From NCBI GenBank assembly GCA_016180235.1, contig JACPBQ010000003.1:1-64000 (forward strand): a stretch of DNA of 64,000 nucleotides. The letters are read 5' to 3'. The stretch's first letter is position 1; the number at the start of each line of letters is the position of its first letter. Positions 7,793 to 16,145 of the stretch are shown here, piece by piece. Made by a program: the position numbers and the translations under genes. Below the pieces are notes generated by a model. That model was given only the letters and a program-made list of their open reading frames with translations, ran no database searches and was not told the origin of the DNA. This DNA comes from Candidatus Woesearchaeota archaeon. GTDB lineage: Archaea > Nanobdellota > Nanobdellia > Woesearchaeales > GW2011-AR4.

Positions 7793-8923
7793 GCCTAATT
7801 TTTCCTTGGTTATATCAACCATCTTCTTTGATGTTATCCTGTAATCAAGATTCTGCAGAACATGCTCTCTTCCTTTCCTGCCCATCTTTTCCCTTAATTC
7901 ACTATCGGTCAAAAGCTTCAGTGTAAAATCCTTCAGGTCGTTTATGTCTGCCCTGTATGCAAATGTCTTCGGCTCCTGGAACTCAACAATCTTTTGCTCC
8001 TCAAATCCCATTGACGGGTAAACCCATTCCTGGTCAAGCACAATTTCTTCAGCCACTCTTGCCAAAAATCCGGTCTCGTTGTGTATTATCGTTTCAGCAG
8101 GGCCCATCTTGTTTATTGAGATCACAGGCTTGCCGCACGACATGGCTTCCACTTGTACCATGCCAAACCCTTCCAGCCTTGAAGGGGCAGCATAAATGTC
8201 CGCTGCATTGAGGAAATGGACCATAAATTCCTGGTCAAACTCATCTTCCAGAAAAATGACCTTGTCTTTTATCCCAAGGCTCTCTGCCAGCGCAATTTCA
8301 TGCTCTCTCCATTCCATCGCACAGTCGCTTGGCCAGGATTTGCATACGTATTTCCAGTCCTTGAATTCTTTGTCAACCTGGGCAAGTGCCTTCATCATCT
8401 CCTGGCTCCCTTTTGATGTCGTGTCTCCGCCTACAGTAAGAATCATCTTTTCATTCTGCTTTATTCCAAGCATGTTTCTCAGGGCTTTGTTTATGTGCGG
8501 ACTGCCGTTCGGCTTGAATAAGTTCGTGTCTATGCCTATATGCATTGGAATGATTTTGCTTATATCGATGCCGTCTCTCTTGTAAGTCTGCCTTACCCAT
8601 TCGCTTGTTGTGAACATCAGCTCCAGCCTATTGAACTCATCCTGGTAGTTGGCAATCCACCCATCTGCATTGAACCATGGCACGGGTCTTACGCCGTATT
8701 TCAGCGGCTCATGCACCACATCCGGAACATTTCCCCAGAAGCCTATGCCGAAAACAACATCGGGCTTGGCATGCCTCAGGTAAAATTTTTTTTGGGTGCT
8801 GTCCTTGAAATGGCAGGGTATGGCTTCATCGCCATTCTCCAGTATCCCCTTGTACAGCAAATTCCCCTGCAAACTTTGGCCGTCAGGCTCCGGCGGATGC
8901 GCGTAAAGAACAAGACACCTCAT
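7784..8923 (-). CDS. Glycosyltransferase family 4 protein
   Basis: A 379-residue GT-B fold glycosyltransferase. The N-terminal Rossmann half begins CLVLYAHPPEPDGQS; the donor-binding half contains LTVGGDTTSKGSQEMMKAL near residue 164, ADIYAAPSRLEGFGMVQVEAM near 242 with the EGFG(x)5E GT4 motif, and SCGKPVISINKMGPAE. It uses a nucleotide-sugar donor, identity unknown. It overlaps the upstream PIG-L gene by 4 bp and follows the large GT4 gene, so these three form one operon-like unit. Confidence 0.88.
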   Translation of the reverse strand: MRCLVLYAHPPEPDGQSLQGNLLYKGILENGDEAIPCHFKDSTQKKFYLRHAKPDVVFGIGFWGNVPDVVHEPLKYGVRPVPWFNADGWIANYQDEFNRLELMFTTSEWVRQTYKRDGIDISKIIPMHIGIDTNLFKPNGSPHINKALRNMLGIKQNEKMILTVGGDTTSKGSQEMMKALAQVDKEFKDWKYVCKSWPSDCAMEWREHEIALAESLGIKDKVIFLEDEFDQEFMVHFLNAADIYAAPSRLEGFGMVQVEAMSCGKPVISINKMGPAETIIHNETGFLARVAEEIVLDQEWVYPSMGFEEQKIVEFQEPKTFAYRADINDLKDFTLKLLTDSELREKMGRKGREHVLQNLDYRITSKKMVDITKEKLGLD

Positions 8924-9495
8924 TTTAGCCTCTTAATGCTGAATGCTTCTGAACTTCTGCAGCATATGTCTTCAAATCCGTTTTTGCCGAAACCATAAAC
9001 ATCACGCATCAACCACTTCTTTTTTTTCAAAATTTTTTTTCCGAAATTTATAAATCTATCTGAATTTTTTTTCGGAAAGGCGTATTTTCCTTTTTTTTCA
9101 TAAGAAAAGTAAAACAATTCTTTGCATGACAATGATCCGCTTTCAATCATTTGATTTACTGCCTTGTGAACATCCTTGTGCCTTATGTGCCCGTATTCTC
9201 CATTTTTGTTATGGGTAAAGATTATATCATACTTTCCTGAAAATGCTTTTAGCCTTTTTAGGACTTCTTCCAAAGGAATCTCATCCAGCTTCTCGTCCTC
9301 CAAGTCGGACATGAAGCTCTTTGCATTGTAAATTCTGCAGACTTTCGCAAATTTCGGGGCCCTGTCCTCGTCATATTTTCTGCAAAGGCTGATAATTGTA
9401 GTATTCCACTTATTGCGGTTTTTCAAGAGGGTATTGCCCATCCATATAGTTTCATCATCAGGATGCGCAACTATGACCAGGATTTTTTCTTTCAT
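8920..9495 (-). CDS. PIG-L/LmbE family deacetylase
   Basis: The 191-residue protein starts with ILVIVAHPDDETIWMG, the AHPDDE zinc/catalytic motif of PIG-L N-acetylglucosaminyl deacetylases, and has the second metal motif as HIRHKDVHKAV near residue 103. Length is slightly short for the family but both metal motifs are intact. Position between two GT4 genes suggests it removes an acetyl group from an N-acetylhexosamine in a glycoconjugate or small thiol-like molecule; the substrate is inference. Confidence 0.88.
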   Translation of the reverse strand: MKEKILVIVAHPDDETIWMGNTLLKNRNKWNTTIISLCRKYDEDRAPKFAKVCRIYNAKSFMSDLEDEKLDEIPLEEVLKRLKAFSGKYDIIFTHNKNGEYGHIRHKDVHKAVNQMIESGSLSCKELFYFSYEKKGKYAFPKKNSDRFINFGKKILKKKKWLMRDVYGFGKNGFEDICCRSSEAFSIKRLK

Positions 9496-9506
9496 AGAAC
9501 ACTCAG

Positions 9507-11729
9507 CTAAATGATTGGGCTTGTGAGCTTTGATTCTTCCAGGCTTAATCTTGCCAGCAGGTAAGATATTGTTGATTCAGCCCCCTGGTTAAGATTTATT
9601 GTTTCTTCGGATAAGCCGTCAAAACAGCCCCCTGCCACTTCATCATACATCATCTGATTTAAGGAATTTTTTCCCAAAAACCAGTTGAAGGCAAGGACTG
9701 CATTGGAGTAATAAGACTTCTTCTTTGTTATTTTATGCGCAATAAGAAGTGTCTGGACCATTGAAGCCGCATCTACTGGCTGCTGGTCATAAAGCGCTCT
9801 TTCGCCTCCCCTATGGTACCAGCCTTTGTTGCCTATCAGCATGAGTTTCCCGTCTACAATCAGGGTACTGGACAGGAAATCAATGGTTTTTTTTGCTGTC
9901 TCAAGGTATTCCTCATTTTTTGTCATAAGGTAAGCCAGGAAAAGGGACTCCGGAAGCTTGCTGTTTGAGTACGTCAGGCAAGGCTCGAACCATTCCCATT
10001 CTCCGGATGAGTTTGCGTCATAGGCATCAACAAGGCTGTCCGCGAGAGACTTTGCCTTATCAACGATATCCTCGTGGTTGTATCTTTTGTAGTAATGGTA
10101 GAGCCCGATTATTGAGAATGCCTTTGCCCTTAAAGAATTTAAGCTTCCAACAGACTTTACCGCATTGTCAAAAACAAACTTTGCGGTCGCTTTTATGTTT
10201 TCGTGCACTTTGCTGGAAACTACATAGCCGCATGCAATCAATGCCCTTCCAAACGAGTCTTCGCTTCCTTCCTTGTCCAAAGGCCTCTTTTCATAATCAA
10301 ACAGGTTATGGAATCTTCCATTATCTGTCTGAGCGTAATGTATGAAGCTTAGGTATGTGCTTACAAGCCTGAGGCTCTGCTGGGACTTAAAGATGCCGTA
10401 ATGCTTGGCAGCTGCCATTAACGCCCTTGCATTGTCATCCAGGGTATATCCTGTTTTTCTGTTGGGTATGGAATGCTTGGCATGATGTATGATTCCTACA
10501 TTGTCTGTCATAGAAACAATATGGTTGAGCTTTATTGCAGGAAATTTCTTTATTACTTCCTCTCTCAGCTCTATGACTTTGTTGAAAACTCTAAGGTACT
10601 CCGCAGCCACATTTGGCCATATCATCTTCCTGCCGAGCTGGTATGCATTCTTCTCGAGGTTTTTTTTCAGGCTTGTGTTGGTAAGCAGCTCATTGATCGC
10701 AGTTTGGATGGATTTCGGATCCCTGAAATCGACCAGGATTCCCCTGTTTTTGGACAGGACCTCCTTGGCATAGGCTGTTTGGGTTGCAATGATTGCTTTC
10801 CCGCAACCAAGGGCGTAAGACAAAGTGCCGCTCACTATCTGGTTTTCATCGAGAGCAGAAGATATATAAATATCGGTAGCGCTCAGGTATGCGGTTATTT
10901 CCTTTAAAGTCATGTATTTGTTGTAGAACCTTACATTGTTTTTTAGCCCCAGATCTTCCACAATCTTTGCAAGCATGTTTCTGTAAGACTCGCCTTCCTT
11001 TTTCCTGACCTGGGGATGTGTTTCCCCGATTACAAGATAAATTAATTCAGGAAATTTTTTGACCAATGCAGGCAGGGACTCTATAGCATACTCGATGCCT
11101 TTGCCCCTACTCAGCAGGCCGAAAGTTGACAAAACTATCTTGTTTTCGAGATTTATCTTTTTCTTTGCATTTTTGCTGCTGAACGGGACCTGGGGGACTC
11201 CATGGGGTATATGGAACATTTTGTTGCTGTCGTGGATGCCATAATCCTCATTCAGTATTTTTTTGGCGCCGCCTGCCATCACCACAACTGCGCTTGCCTT
11301 GTTTATTATGGACCTTGTAACCTCCCTTCTTGCCTCGTCAGGGCCAGGAATCACGGTATGCAACGTTATTACAACGGGCTTTTTTATTACATCAAGGAAC
11401 GGAATCAGATATTCACCGCAATTGCCACCGAAAATGCCAAACTCATGCTGTATGTTTACGATTTTTATGTCTTCCCTGCTGTTGATTTCATTTGCCGCAT
11501 CCAGGTAATCTTTTATGTCGCTTTCGTCTATTTGAAGGCTTACTTTGTCATTGTAGTTGTAAAAATTGTTTCCTGCATCATTCATTGCTAGGATTTCAGA
11601 CTTAAGCACAGGATTGAACTTTTTATCCATCGCCATTATGAGATCATTGGTGAATGTAGCTATGCCGCATTCCCTGGGGACATAAGTCCCGACATACAGA
11701 ACACTGCGCTGCTCTTTTTTTAGTTCCAT
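9507..11729 (-). CDS. Two-domain protein: GT4 glycosyltransferase plus C-terminal alpha/alpha-barrel
   Basis: Residues 1-390 form a GT4 glycosyltransferase: VGTYVPRECGIATF near residue 13, NIQHEFGIFGGNCGE near 92, TFGLLSRGKGIEYAI near 205 and the ALDENQIVSGTLSYALGCGKAII donor-binding region near 290. Residues from about 405 to 740 resemble an (alpha/alpha)6 toroid, with GYTLDDNARALMAA near 430, GSEDSFGRAL, SGEWEWFEP and GWYHRGGERALYDQQP. This two-part arrangement has been seen next to GH130 genes. The second half may process or bind the glycan made by the first. No signal peptide. Confidence 0.82.
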   Translation of the reverse strand: MELKKEQRSVLYVGTYVPRECGIATFTNDLIMAMDKKFNPVLKSEILAMNDAGNNFYNYNDKVSLQIDESDIKDYLDAANEINSREDIKIVNIQHEFGIFGGNCGEYLIPFLDVIKKPVVITLHTVIPGPDEARREVTRSIINKASAVVVMAGGAKKILNEDYGIHDSNKMFHIPHGVPQVPFSSKNAKKKINLENKIVLSTFGLLSRGKGIEYAIESLPALVKKFPELIYLVIGETHPQVRKKEGESYRNMLAKIVEDLGLKNNVRFYNKYMTLKEITAYLSATDIYISSALDENQIVSGTLSYALGCGKAIIATQTAYAKEVLSKNRGILVDFRDPKSIQTAINELLTNTSLKKNLEKNAYQLGRKMIWPNVAAEYLRVFNKVIELREEVIKKFPAIKLNHIVSMTDNVGIIHHAKHSIPNRKTGYTLDDNARALMAAAKHYGIFKSQQSLRLVSTYLSFIHYAQTDNGRFHNLFDYEKRPLDKEGSEDSFGRALIACGYVVSSKVHENIKATAKFVFDNAVKSVGSLNSLRAKAFSIIGLYHYYKRYNHEDIVDKAKSLADSLVDAYDANSSGEWEWFEPCLTYSNSKLPESLFLAYLMTKNEEYLETAKKTIDFLSSTLIVDGKLMLIGNKGWYHRGGERALYDQQPVDAASMVQTLLIAHKITKKKSYYSNAVLAFNWFLGKNSLNQMMYDEVAGGCFDGLSEETINLNQGAESTISYLLARLSLEESKLTSPII

Positions 11730-11779
11730 CTAGCTCTTAACAAAAATTCGCATCAGATTGGAGCTGACTGATTAATATT

Positions 11780-12814
11780 TTATAAGTTTTTTGTTTTTTG
11801 GAGAAGATCATTGACAGAAGCAACCAATAATGGAAAAGCTATTGTCGCATCACAAACTATTTTGACTCTTTGCGCATCAGGCTTTATCTTTGCCCAGCTT
11901 ATTGCCTCTTCCTGGTTCCCTCCTGAGTCGGAGCCGTCAAACTCGGAAGCAGTCGTTATGTAGATGCTGTACTCAAAGCCGTCCCTGAAAATCGCAGCAT
12001 TGAGCAGGTAATGCTTCGCAATTCCTCCTCCAAGAATAATGCAGCCTGCTTTATCGGCATTTTCCATTGACGAAGTTATCAATGAATGGTCCTTGGCAAC
12101 ATCTATCATGAAGCCGGGATTTTTCTGCCTGAAGAAAACTGTCATGTCTCCAATGGCGCCGTCTGTGATCCCGGGGCAGAAAACAGGAATATTGTTTTTC
12201 GAGGCCCAATATAGGAATGAATCCTCAAAACTGTTTTTTGTCAGCTCGTCTTTTTCCAGATAAAGACCGATTTCATTGGTTATTTCGCTTGCGCTTAAAA
12301 TGCTGCTGTGCTTTTTTATGGCGGTGTTAAAAAAATTATTGAAAAACTTCTCAAAATAGGCATACCTGTCATAAGGCGCAAATATATTGCCTATCCTGCC
12401 AATGCATTCATCTGAAAGAAATTTCCCCTGCACATCAAAACTTCCAAGATGAAACGGCTTTATGCACTTTATTATGTCCTCCTCAATCGAGGAGGCAGTC
12501 GTTGTTACGCCGTCAATTATCTTGTTTTTCACCAGGAATTTTATGATTTCCCTGTTTCCAGAGCTTATCATGTTTCCCGTAAAGGAAAGCCATATCTTCA
12601 GCCCTTTTTTCTTCTCCTCCAGCATGTTCTCAAATATTTTAATGGCTTTTCCAAGATTTGAGCCCTGGAAGCCCATGTTAATATAGCTGCCCATGAATTT
12701 ATCAAAATCGAACTTATCGTCAAAATTATAGCCCTCTATCTTCGGAAACTTGTCCATGAGCATGTAATTTTTCAGCTGCTTTTCGGTTTTTTCCTTCTTG
12801 AAGTAAATTGGCAT
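11780..12814 (-). CDS. dys: Deoxyhypusine synthase
   Basis: Transfers the butylamine group of spermidine to a lysine of translation factor aIF5A. The 344-residue protein has GSNLGKAIKIF near residue 52, TGNMISSG near 79, VTTTASSIEEDI near 102, CPGITDGAIGDM near 210, the active-site lysine in LGGGIAKHY near 260 and the SDSGGNQEEAISWAKI segment near 293, all characteristic. The long frame opens with TTG; an ATG at 12814 lies about 20 nt after a TATA-like CTATAAAAATT and is preferred. Confirms archaeal-type translation. Confidence 0.95.
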   Translation of the reverse strand: MPIYFKKEKTEKQLKNYMLMDKFPKIEGYNFDDKFDFDKFMGSYINMGFQGSNLGKAIKIFENMLEEKKKGLKIWLSFTGNMISSGNREIIKFLVKNKIIDGVTTTASSIEEDIIKCIKPFHLGSFDVQGKFLSDECIGRIGNIFAPYDRYAYFEKFFNNFFNTAIKKHSSILSASEITNEIGLYLEKDELTKNSFEDSFLYWASKNNIPVFCPGITDGAIGDMTVFFRQKNPGFMIDVAKDHSLITSSMENADKAGCIILGGGIAKHYLLNAAIFRDGFEYSIYITTASEFDGSDSGGNQEEAISWAKIKPDAQRVKIVCDATIAFPLLVASVNDLLQKTKNL

Positions 12815-12950
12815 ATTGGCATCCAAATAAATTTTTATAGCAATTTTTTAACGAATGAATAAATTTAAAGTATAAATGAGACTATAAAATAGAGAATTCT
12901 TATGCGCCGGACTTTCTTACGGTATCCATAGGCACAGGTAATAAAACAAG

Positions 12951-12960
12951 ATTTATAAAC
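12951..12960 (+). promoter_or_regulatory. TATA box of the TatD gene
   Basis: ATTTATAAAC lies 22 nt before the ATG at 12982, the spacing of a near-leaderless transcript. Confidence 0.5.
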
Positions 12961-12981
12961 GTTTTTGTTTTAGTTTTCAGT

Positions 12982-13761
12982 ATGCTCATAGACATCCATT
13001 CCCATCTGGACCATTTTTATTTCAAAGATGAAATAGATAAAATAATAGGCAATGCAGGGAAAAATAATGTAAAAATAATCCTTACTGCCGGAATAAACCC
13101 AGAAACGAACAGGAAGGCGCTGGAGATAGCGGAAAAATATGATATTGTGAAGCCGTGCCTTGGCATTTATCCCATACAGACCCTGCAGAAGGAGATAGAG
13201 GCCGGAGATTACCCGCTAAATCAAAACAGGTTTGATGTGCAAGAAGAAATAAAATTTATTCAAAAAAATAAAGATAAAATAGCCGCTGTCGGAGAAGTCG
13301 GCCTTGATTACTCTATGGGCGAGGATGCAAAAAGCCAGAAAGAGCTGTTTGAGAAGATGATTTCCCTTGCCGAGAAAATAAACAAGCCGATTGTGGTGCA
13401 TTCAAGAAAGGCAGAGGCAGACTGCATAGAAATCCTGCAATCTTCAAAACTGAGAAAAATAATAATGCACTGCTTCTGCGGCAGGAAAAACCTGGCCAAT
13501 AAGATAATAGACAACGGCTGGTTTCTGACTGTGCCCACATCTGTTGTCCGAAGCACCCAGTTCCAGGAAAACGCCAAATTATGCCCTATAACTCAGCTTT
13601 TTTGCGAGACAGACGCGCCTTACTTAAGCCCCTACAGGGAGATGAGGAATGAGCCTGCTTTTATAATCGAATCATACAAGAAAGTTGCTGAAATAAAGGG
13701 AATGGAGCTAAAAGAAGTCATCAACAATATCTGGATGAACTGGCAGAGGGTTTTTTCATAA
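12982..13761 (+). CDS. tatD: TatD-family metal-dependent hydrolase/DNase
   Basis: A 259-residue TIM-barrel metallohydrolase. Metal-binding motifs are intact: IDIHSHLDH at residues 3-11, the glutamate in VGEVGLDYS near 106, PIVVHSRKA near 137, MHCFCG near 160 and CETDAPYLSP near 208. TatD enzymes act as 3'-5' nucleases in DNA repair. It overlaps nothing and converges with the following receiver-like gene. Confidence 0.92.
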   Translation: MLIDIHSHLDHFYFKDEIDKIIGNAGKNNVKIILTAGINPETNRKALEIAEKYDIVKPCLGIYPIQTLQKEIEAGDYPLNQNRFDVQEEIKFIQKNKDKIAAVGEVGLDYSMGEDAKSQKELFEKMISLAEKINKPIVVHSRKAEADCIEILQSSKLRKIIMHCFCGRKNLANKIIDNGWFLTVPTSVVRSTQFQENAKLCPITQLFCETDAPYLSPYREMRNEPAFIIESYKKVAEIKGMELKEVINNIWMNWQRVFS

Positions 13762-13764
13762 TAT

Positions 13765-14166
13765 TTATGCACTAAAACCATTTATAGCTGCCAATATTTC
13801 GGGGATATGTCTTTCTTCTAAATACCCGTTTGGAGCAGTTCCAATAACCCTAATCCTATATTCTTGAACAAGTTTGTCTAAAGCAGCACTATCTCCAAAT
13901 AAAACTATTGGAGGGACACCTTCTGGATTTTGTTCCATAGATTTTAACACAGCAGTTTCCAATGGATCTGTAAAATTTTCAACTCCTGCACTATTTAGGA
14001 ATACTGCCATATAATCTCCAGCGGCAATCAACGTAGTAGCACCTGAAGAAACAACATCCCTTAATGTTCCAACACTGATTACAGTAATGTCTTTAACAGC
14101 TCGAGCCATTAAACCAGCATTCTTATTTCTTCTCTGGTGGTTGGTATCGTAGTATATTATGTTCAT
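13765..14166 (-). CDS. Uncharacterised protein with receiver-like fold
   Basis: I do not recognise a named family. The C-terminal half (IVLFGDSAALDKLV, then IGTAPNGYLEERHIPEILAAI) follows the alpha4-beta5-alpha5 pattern of a response-regulator receiver domain, and TTLIAAGD near residue 46 sits where the phospho-acceptor strand would end, but the acidic pocket and late lysine are not obvious. No output domain and no histidine kinase nearby. It may be a degenerate receiver. Codon choice seems less lysine/isoleucine-heavy than neighbours, by eye. Confidence 0.55.
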   Translation of the reverse strand: MNIIYYDTNHQRRNKNAGLMARAVKDITVISVGTLRDVVSSGATTLIAAGDYMAVFLNSAGVENFTDPLETAVLKSMEQNPEGVPPIVLFGDSAALDKLVQEYRIRVIGTAPNGYLEERHIPEILAAINGFSA

Positions 14167-14252
14167 TTATTTCCCAAAAAATATTTTTTAAAGATTTAAG
14201 TAGGATATTTAAGCTTTTCCATTTATCACTATTCTTTAGTAGACACAAAAAA

Positions 14253-15017
14253 TCAAGAAATCAAAATCTCCTGGTTAACCGCGGTAATAAACCCGGTATC
14301 TGTGTCATTCAGGTTTAACCTTATATTTTTGGCTATGTTGAGCTTCTTGAAGGTCTTTGGCGTTAAGCTGATGCTTCCCGTGTATTTATCTCCTGCCCCA
14401 ACAGCAGCCCCCAAATATTCTCCTCTGCTCTTTGTTTCCCAGCTTTCATCAAGCTCTGAATCATAGGCATACACGCTTACTGAGGGATTGAAACTCTTGC
14501 CTTTGCTATTATCTATGGTAAAATCAATTTTGTCTATATAGCCTGTGTCATTAATGCTGCTTAAGCTTGTGTAAACCTTGTCTATGGTCAAGGTAATAGG
14601 GCCTGAAAGCTGCTCCTCTCCAGCTTTAACAGTCTCGTTCTTTGCCGCAGGCTTATCTTCCGTGGATTTGTTTACTGCCGCAGCTGTTTTATTGACTTCC
14701 GTAGCATTAGCCGCAACTTTTACGCTTATCTTCTTATCATTCTCGCCAGTATCATCCCCATTATGGTAATACATCCAGTCAATCCCGATGTAAACAGCCA
14801 AAACAAGAATTATCGCAATATATGCTGTCTTCTCATAGTTTGGCAGCCTTTTTGGCGGCAATCTTTCATACTTTACAGGCCGGCTTTTGGGTTTTTCCTC
14901 TTCATCATCATCCACCAGCTGCCTAACCGGCTGCTTCGGGGCTTCTTTTGCTTCTTTCCTGCCCTTCACCTTGTACTCAAAATCCTCGAATATGTTGTCA
15001 ACATTGGGATCTGCCAT
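14253..15017 (-). CDS. Single-span membrane protein with extracytoplasmic beta-rich domain
   Basis: The 254-residue product has a highly charged N-terminal cytoplasmic part (about residues 1-68), one transmembrane helix near 70-88 (YIAIILVLAVYIGIDWMYY), a Lys/Ala/Glu-rich low-complexity linker to about 140, then a domain of probable beta strands starting LTIDKVYTSL. That domain resembles small Ig-like modules but no family is recognised. Topology places it at the cell surface. Confidence 0.7.
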   Translation of the reverse strand: MADPNVDNIFEDFEYKVKGRKEAKEAPKQPVRQLVDDDEEEKPKSRPVKYERLPPKRLPNYEKTAYIAIILVLAVYIGIDWMYYHNGDDTGENDKKISVKVAANATEVNKTAAAVNKSTEDKPAAKNETVKAGEEQLSGPITLTIDKVYTSLSSINDTGYIDKIDFTIDNSKGKSFNPSVSVYAYDSELDESWETKSRGEYLGAAVGAGDKYTGSISLTPKTFKKLNIAKNIRLNLNDTDTGFITAVNQEILIS

Positions 15018-15122
15018 TTTGGCTTTTTTAAGCAGGCAATTTATATTTAAATTTATTGTATTTGCCTCTCATATAGAAAAGTTTAAATTCTGGGTTTGCA
15101 GGGATTACAAAATGAGGCTTTT

Positions 15123-15194
15123 ATGAAAACATACTCACTATCGTTCGTAATCTTCATTTTGAATATGAAGGGTAGGGAGGTTAGTTCAAAATGA
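15123..15194 (+). CDS. Possible upstream leader peptide (23 aa)
   Basis: ATG at 15123 opens a 23-codon frame ending TGA at 15192-15194, overlapping the next start as ATGA. No homology is recognisable and the case rests on its position across the inverted repeat. It may be chance. Confidence 0.35.
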   Translation: MKTYSLSFVIFILNMKGREVSSK

Positions 15195-15198
15195 AGAT
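15150..15198 (+). promoter_or_regulatory. Inverted repeat enclosing the RBS and start codon of the 88-residue gene
   Basis: Perfect 14-nt arms ATCTTCATTTTGAA (15150-15163) and TTCAAAATGAAGAT (15185-15198) are 21 nt apart. The loop holds GGGAGG, a good Shine-Dalgarno, and the second arm contains the ATG at 15191. In RNA this would sequester the start codon. A 23-codon ORF (15123-15194) runs through the hairpin and ends in an ATGA overlap with that start, so its translation could open the hairpin. Confidence 0.65.
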
Positions 15199-15457
15199 CA
15201 CCATAGATACTAAAGAGGACAGCCATGATGAGATAAAGGGAGTTATAAAGATGCTTTCCTCTTTGTTAGGCGAAAAAGAGGTAATGAGCAACCAGGATAT
15301 ATTTAGCGATAACAGCTCTGGCCAGGAAGCCGGGGTCTTTAATATGTTCAGCGGCTCTGATTCCGGAAGCAGCTCTGAAGTGAAAGCAGAGCCCAAAAAG
15401 GAAGAGAAGGAAACTCTTGATTTTGAAATACCCGGGCTGGAAGAATACCACGATTAG
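15191..15457 (+). CDS. Small acidic protein of unknown function
   Basis: An 88-residue acidic protein: a short N-terminal beta/alpha segment (MKITIDTKEDSHDEIKGVI), a Ser/Gly-rich middle with GSDSGSSSE, and a C-terminal acidic tail. No membrane segment. GGGAGG lies about 13 nt upstream. No family recognised. Its end overlaps the convergent phosphoesterase gene by 4 bp. Confidence 0.65.
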   Translation: MKITIDTKEDSHDEIKGVIKMLSSLLGEKEVMSNQDIFSDNSSGQEAGVFNMFSGSDSGSSSEVKAEPKKEEKETLDFEIPGLEEYHD

Positions 15458-16092
15458 ATCTCAATGATCTTGCCTTTCTTGCCGACATTTATGACTTTTG
15501 TCTTTCCAACCCTTTCTTCTATGCCTTCTGCCTCATGAACATGGCTGCACAGCAAAATATCCGGCTGGAATTTTTCTATTGCTTTCCTTACCCCTGAGCT
15601 TCCGGGAAATATCTGGGTGAATTTCTCCATCTTGGTGCCTTCAGGATGCACATGCGTAACCATTATCTTTTTCTGCAGGTATTTTATCTTGTCAAAGCCT
15701 CTTTTCAGCAAATCGTATATCTCCTTTTCATCCAACTGATGCAGCCCGATATTTGCGCCTCCGCAGCCGAACAAGCCGACGTCCTTGTACTTGACCGAAT
15801 AGCCGTGGATATTCTTTATACCATATAAATCAGCAAGGAAATCGGCAGTTGCGACAGTCTCGTGGTTTCCGGGTATAAGCAAAACCTTTTCTTTTCTTTT
15901 TGCGAAAGGCCCTATTATGTTATCTGTGCTTTTTTCCATCATGGTCAAGTCGCCGCATAAGATTACCAGGTCGCAGTTCTCTTTCTGCGCCCGCTCAGCA
16001 AGCTTTTCAGCCAGGCTCGTGTCTCCGTGTATATCTCCAGCCGCAAGTATCTTGAGCTTTTTATCCTGTTTTTCTTCTTTGGGTTTTTGCAT
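15454..16092 (-). CDS. Calcineurin-like metallophosphoesterase
   Basis: A 212-residue phosphoesterase with intact metal motifs: AAGDIHGD near residue 17, LCGDLT near 45, PGNHE near 74, VTHVHPEG near 143 and CSHVHEAEG near 180. The fold is that of small archaeal MJ0936/YfcE-like enzymes. Natural substrate unknown. An acidic/Lys-rich N-terminal extension of about 12 residues precedes the core. Confidence 0.88.
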   Translation of the reverse strand: MQKPKEEKQDKKLKILAAGDIHGDTSLAEKLAERAQKENCDLVILCGDLTMMEKSTDNIIGPFAKRKEKVLLIPGNHETVATADFLADLYGIKNIHGYSVKYKDVGLFGCGGANIGLHQLDEKEIYDLLKRGFDKIKYLQKKIMVTHVHPEGTKMEKFTQIFPGSSGVRKAIEKFQPDILLCSHVHEAEGIEERVGKTKVINVGKKGKIIEI

Positions 16093-16145
16093 TTTTTACT
16101 GAATTGTTAATGGACGGCAATTTAAAAAAGTTGGCATTTCAGCAG

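Noticed and set aside
15181-15451. Minus-strand ORFs opposite the 88-residue gene
   Set aside because: The plus strand has a Shine-Dalgarno, acidic composition typical of the region and the regulatory hairpin; the opposite frames have none.
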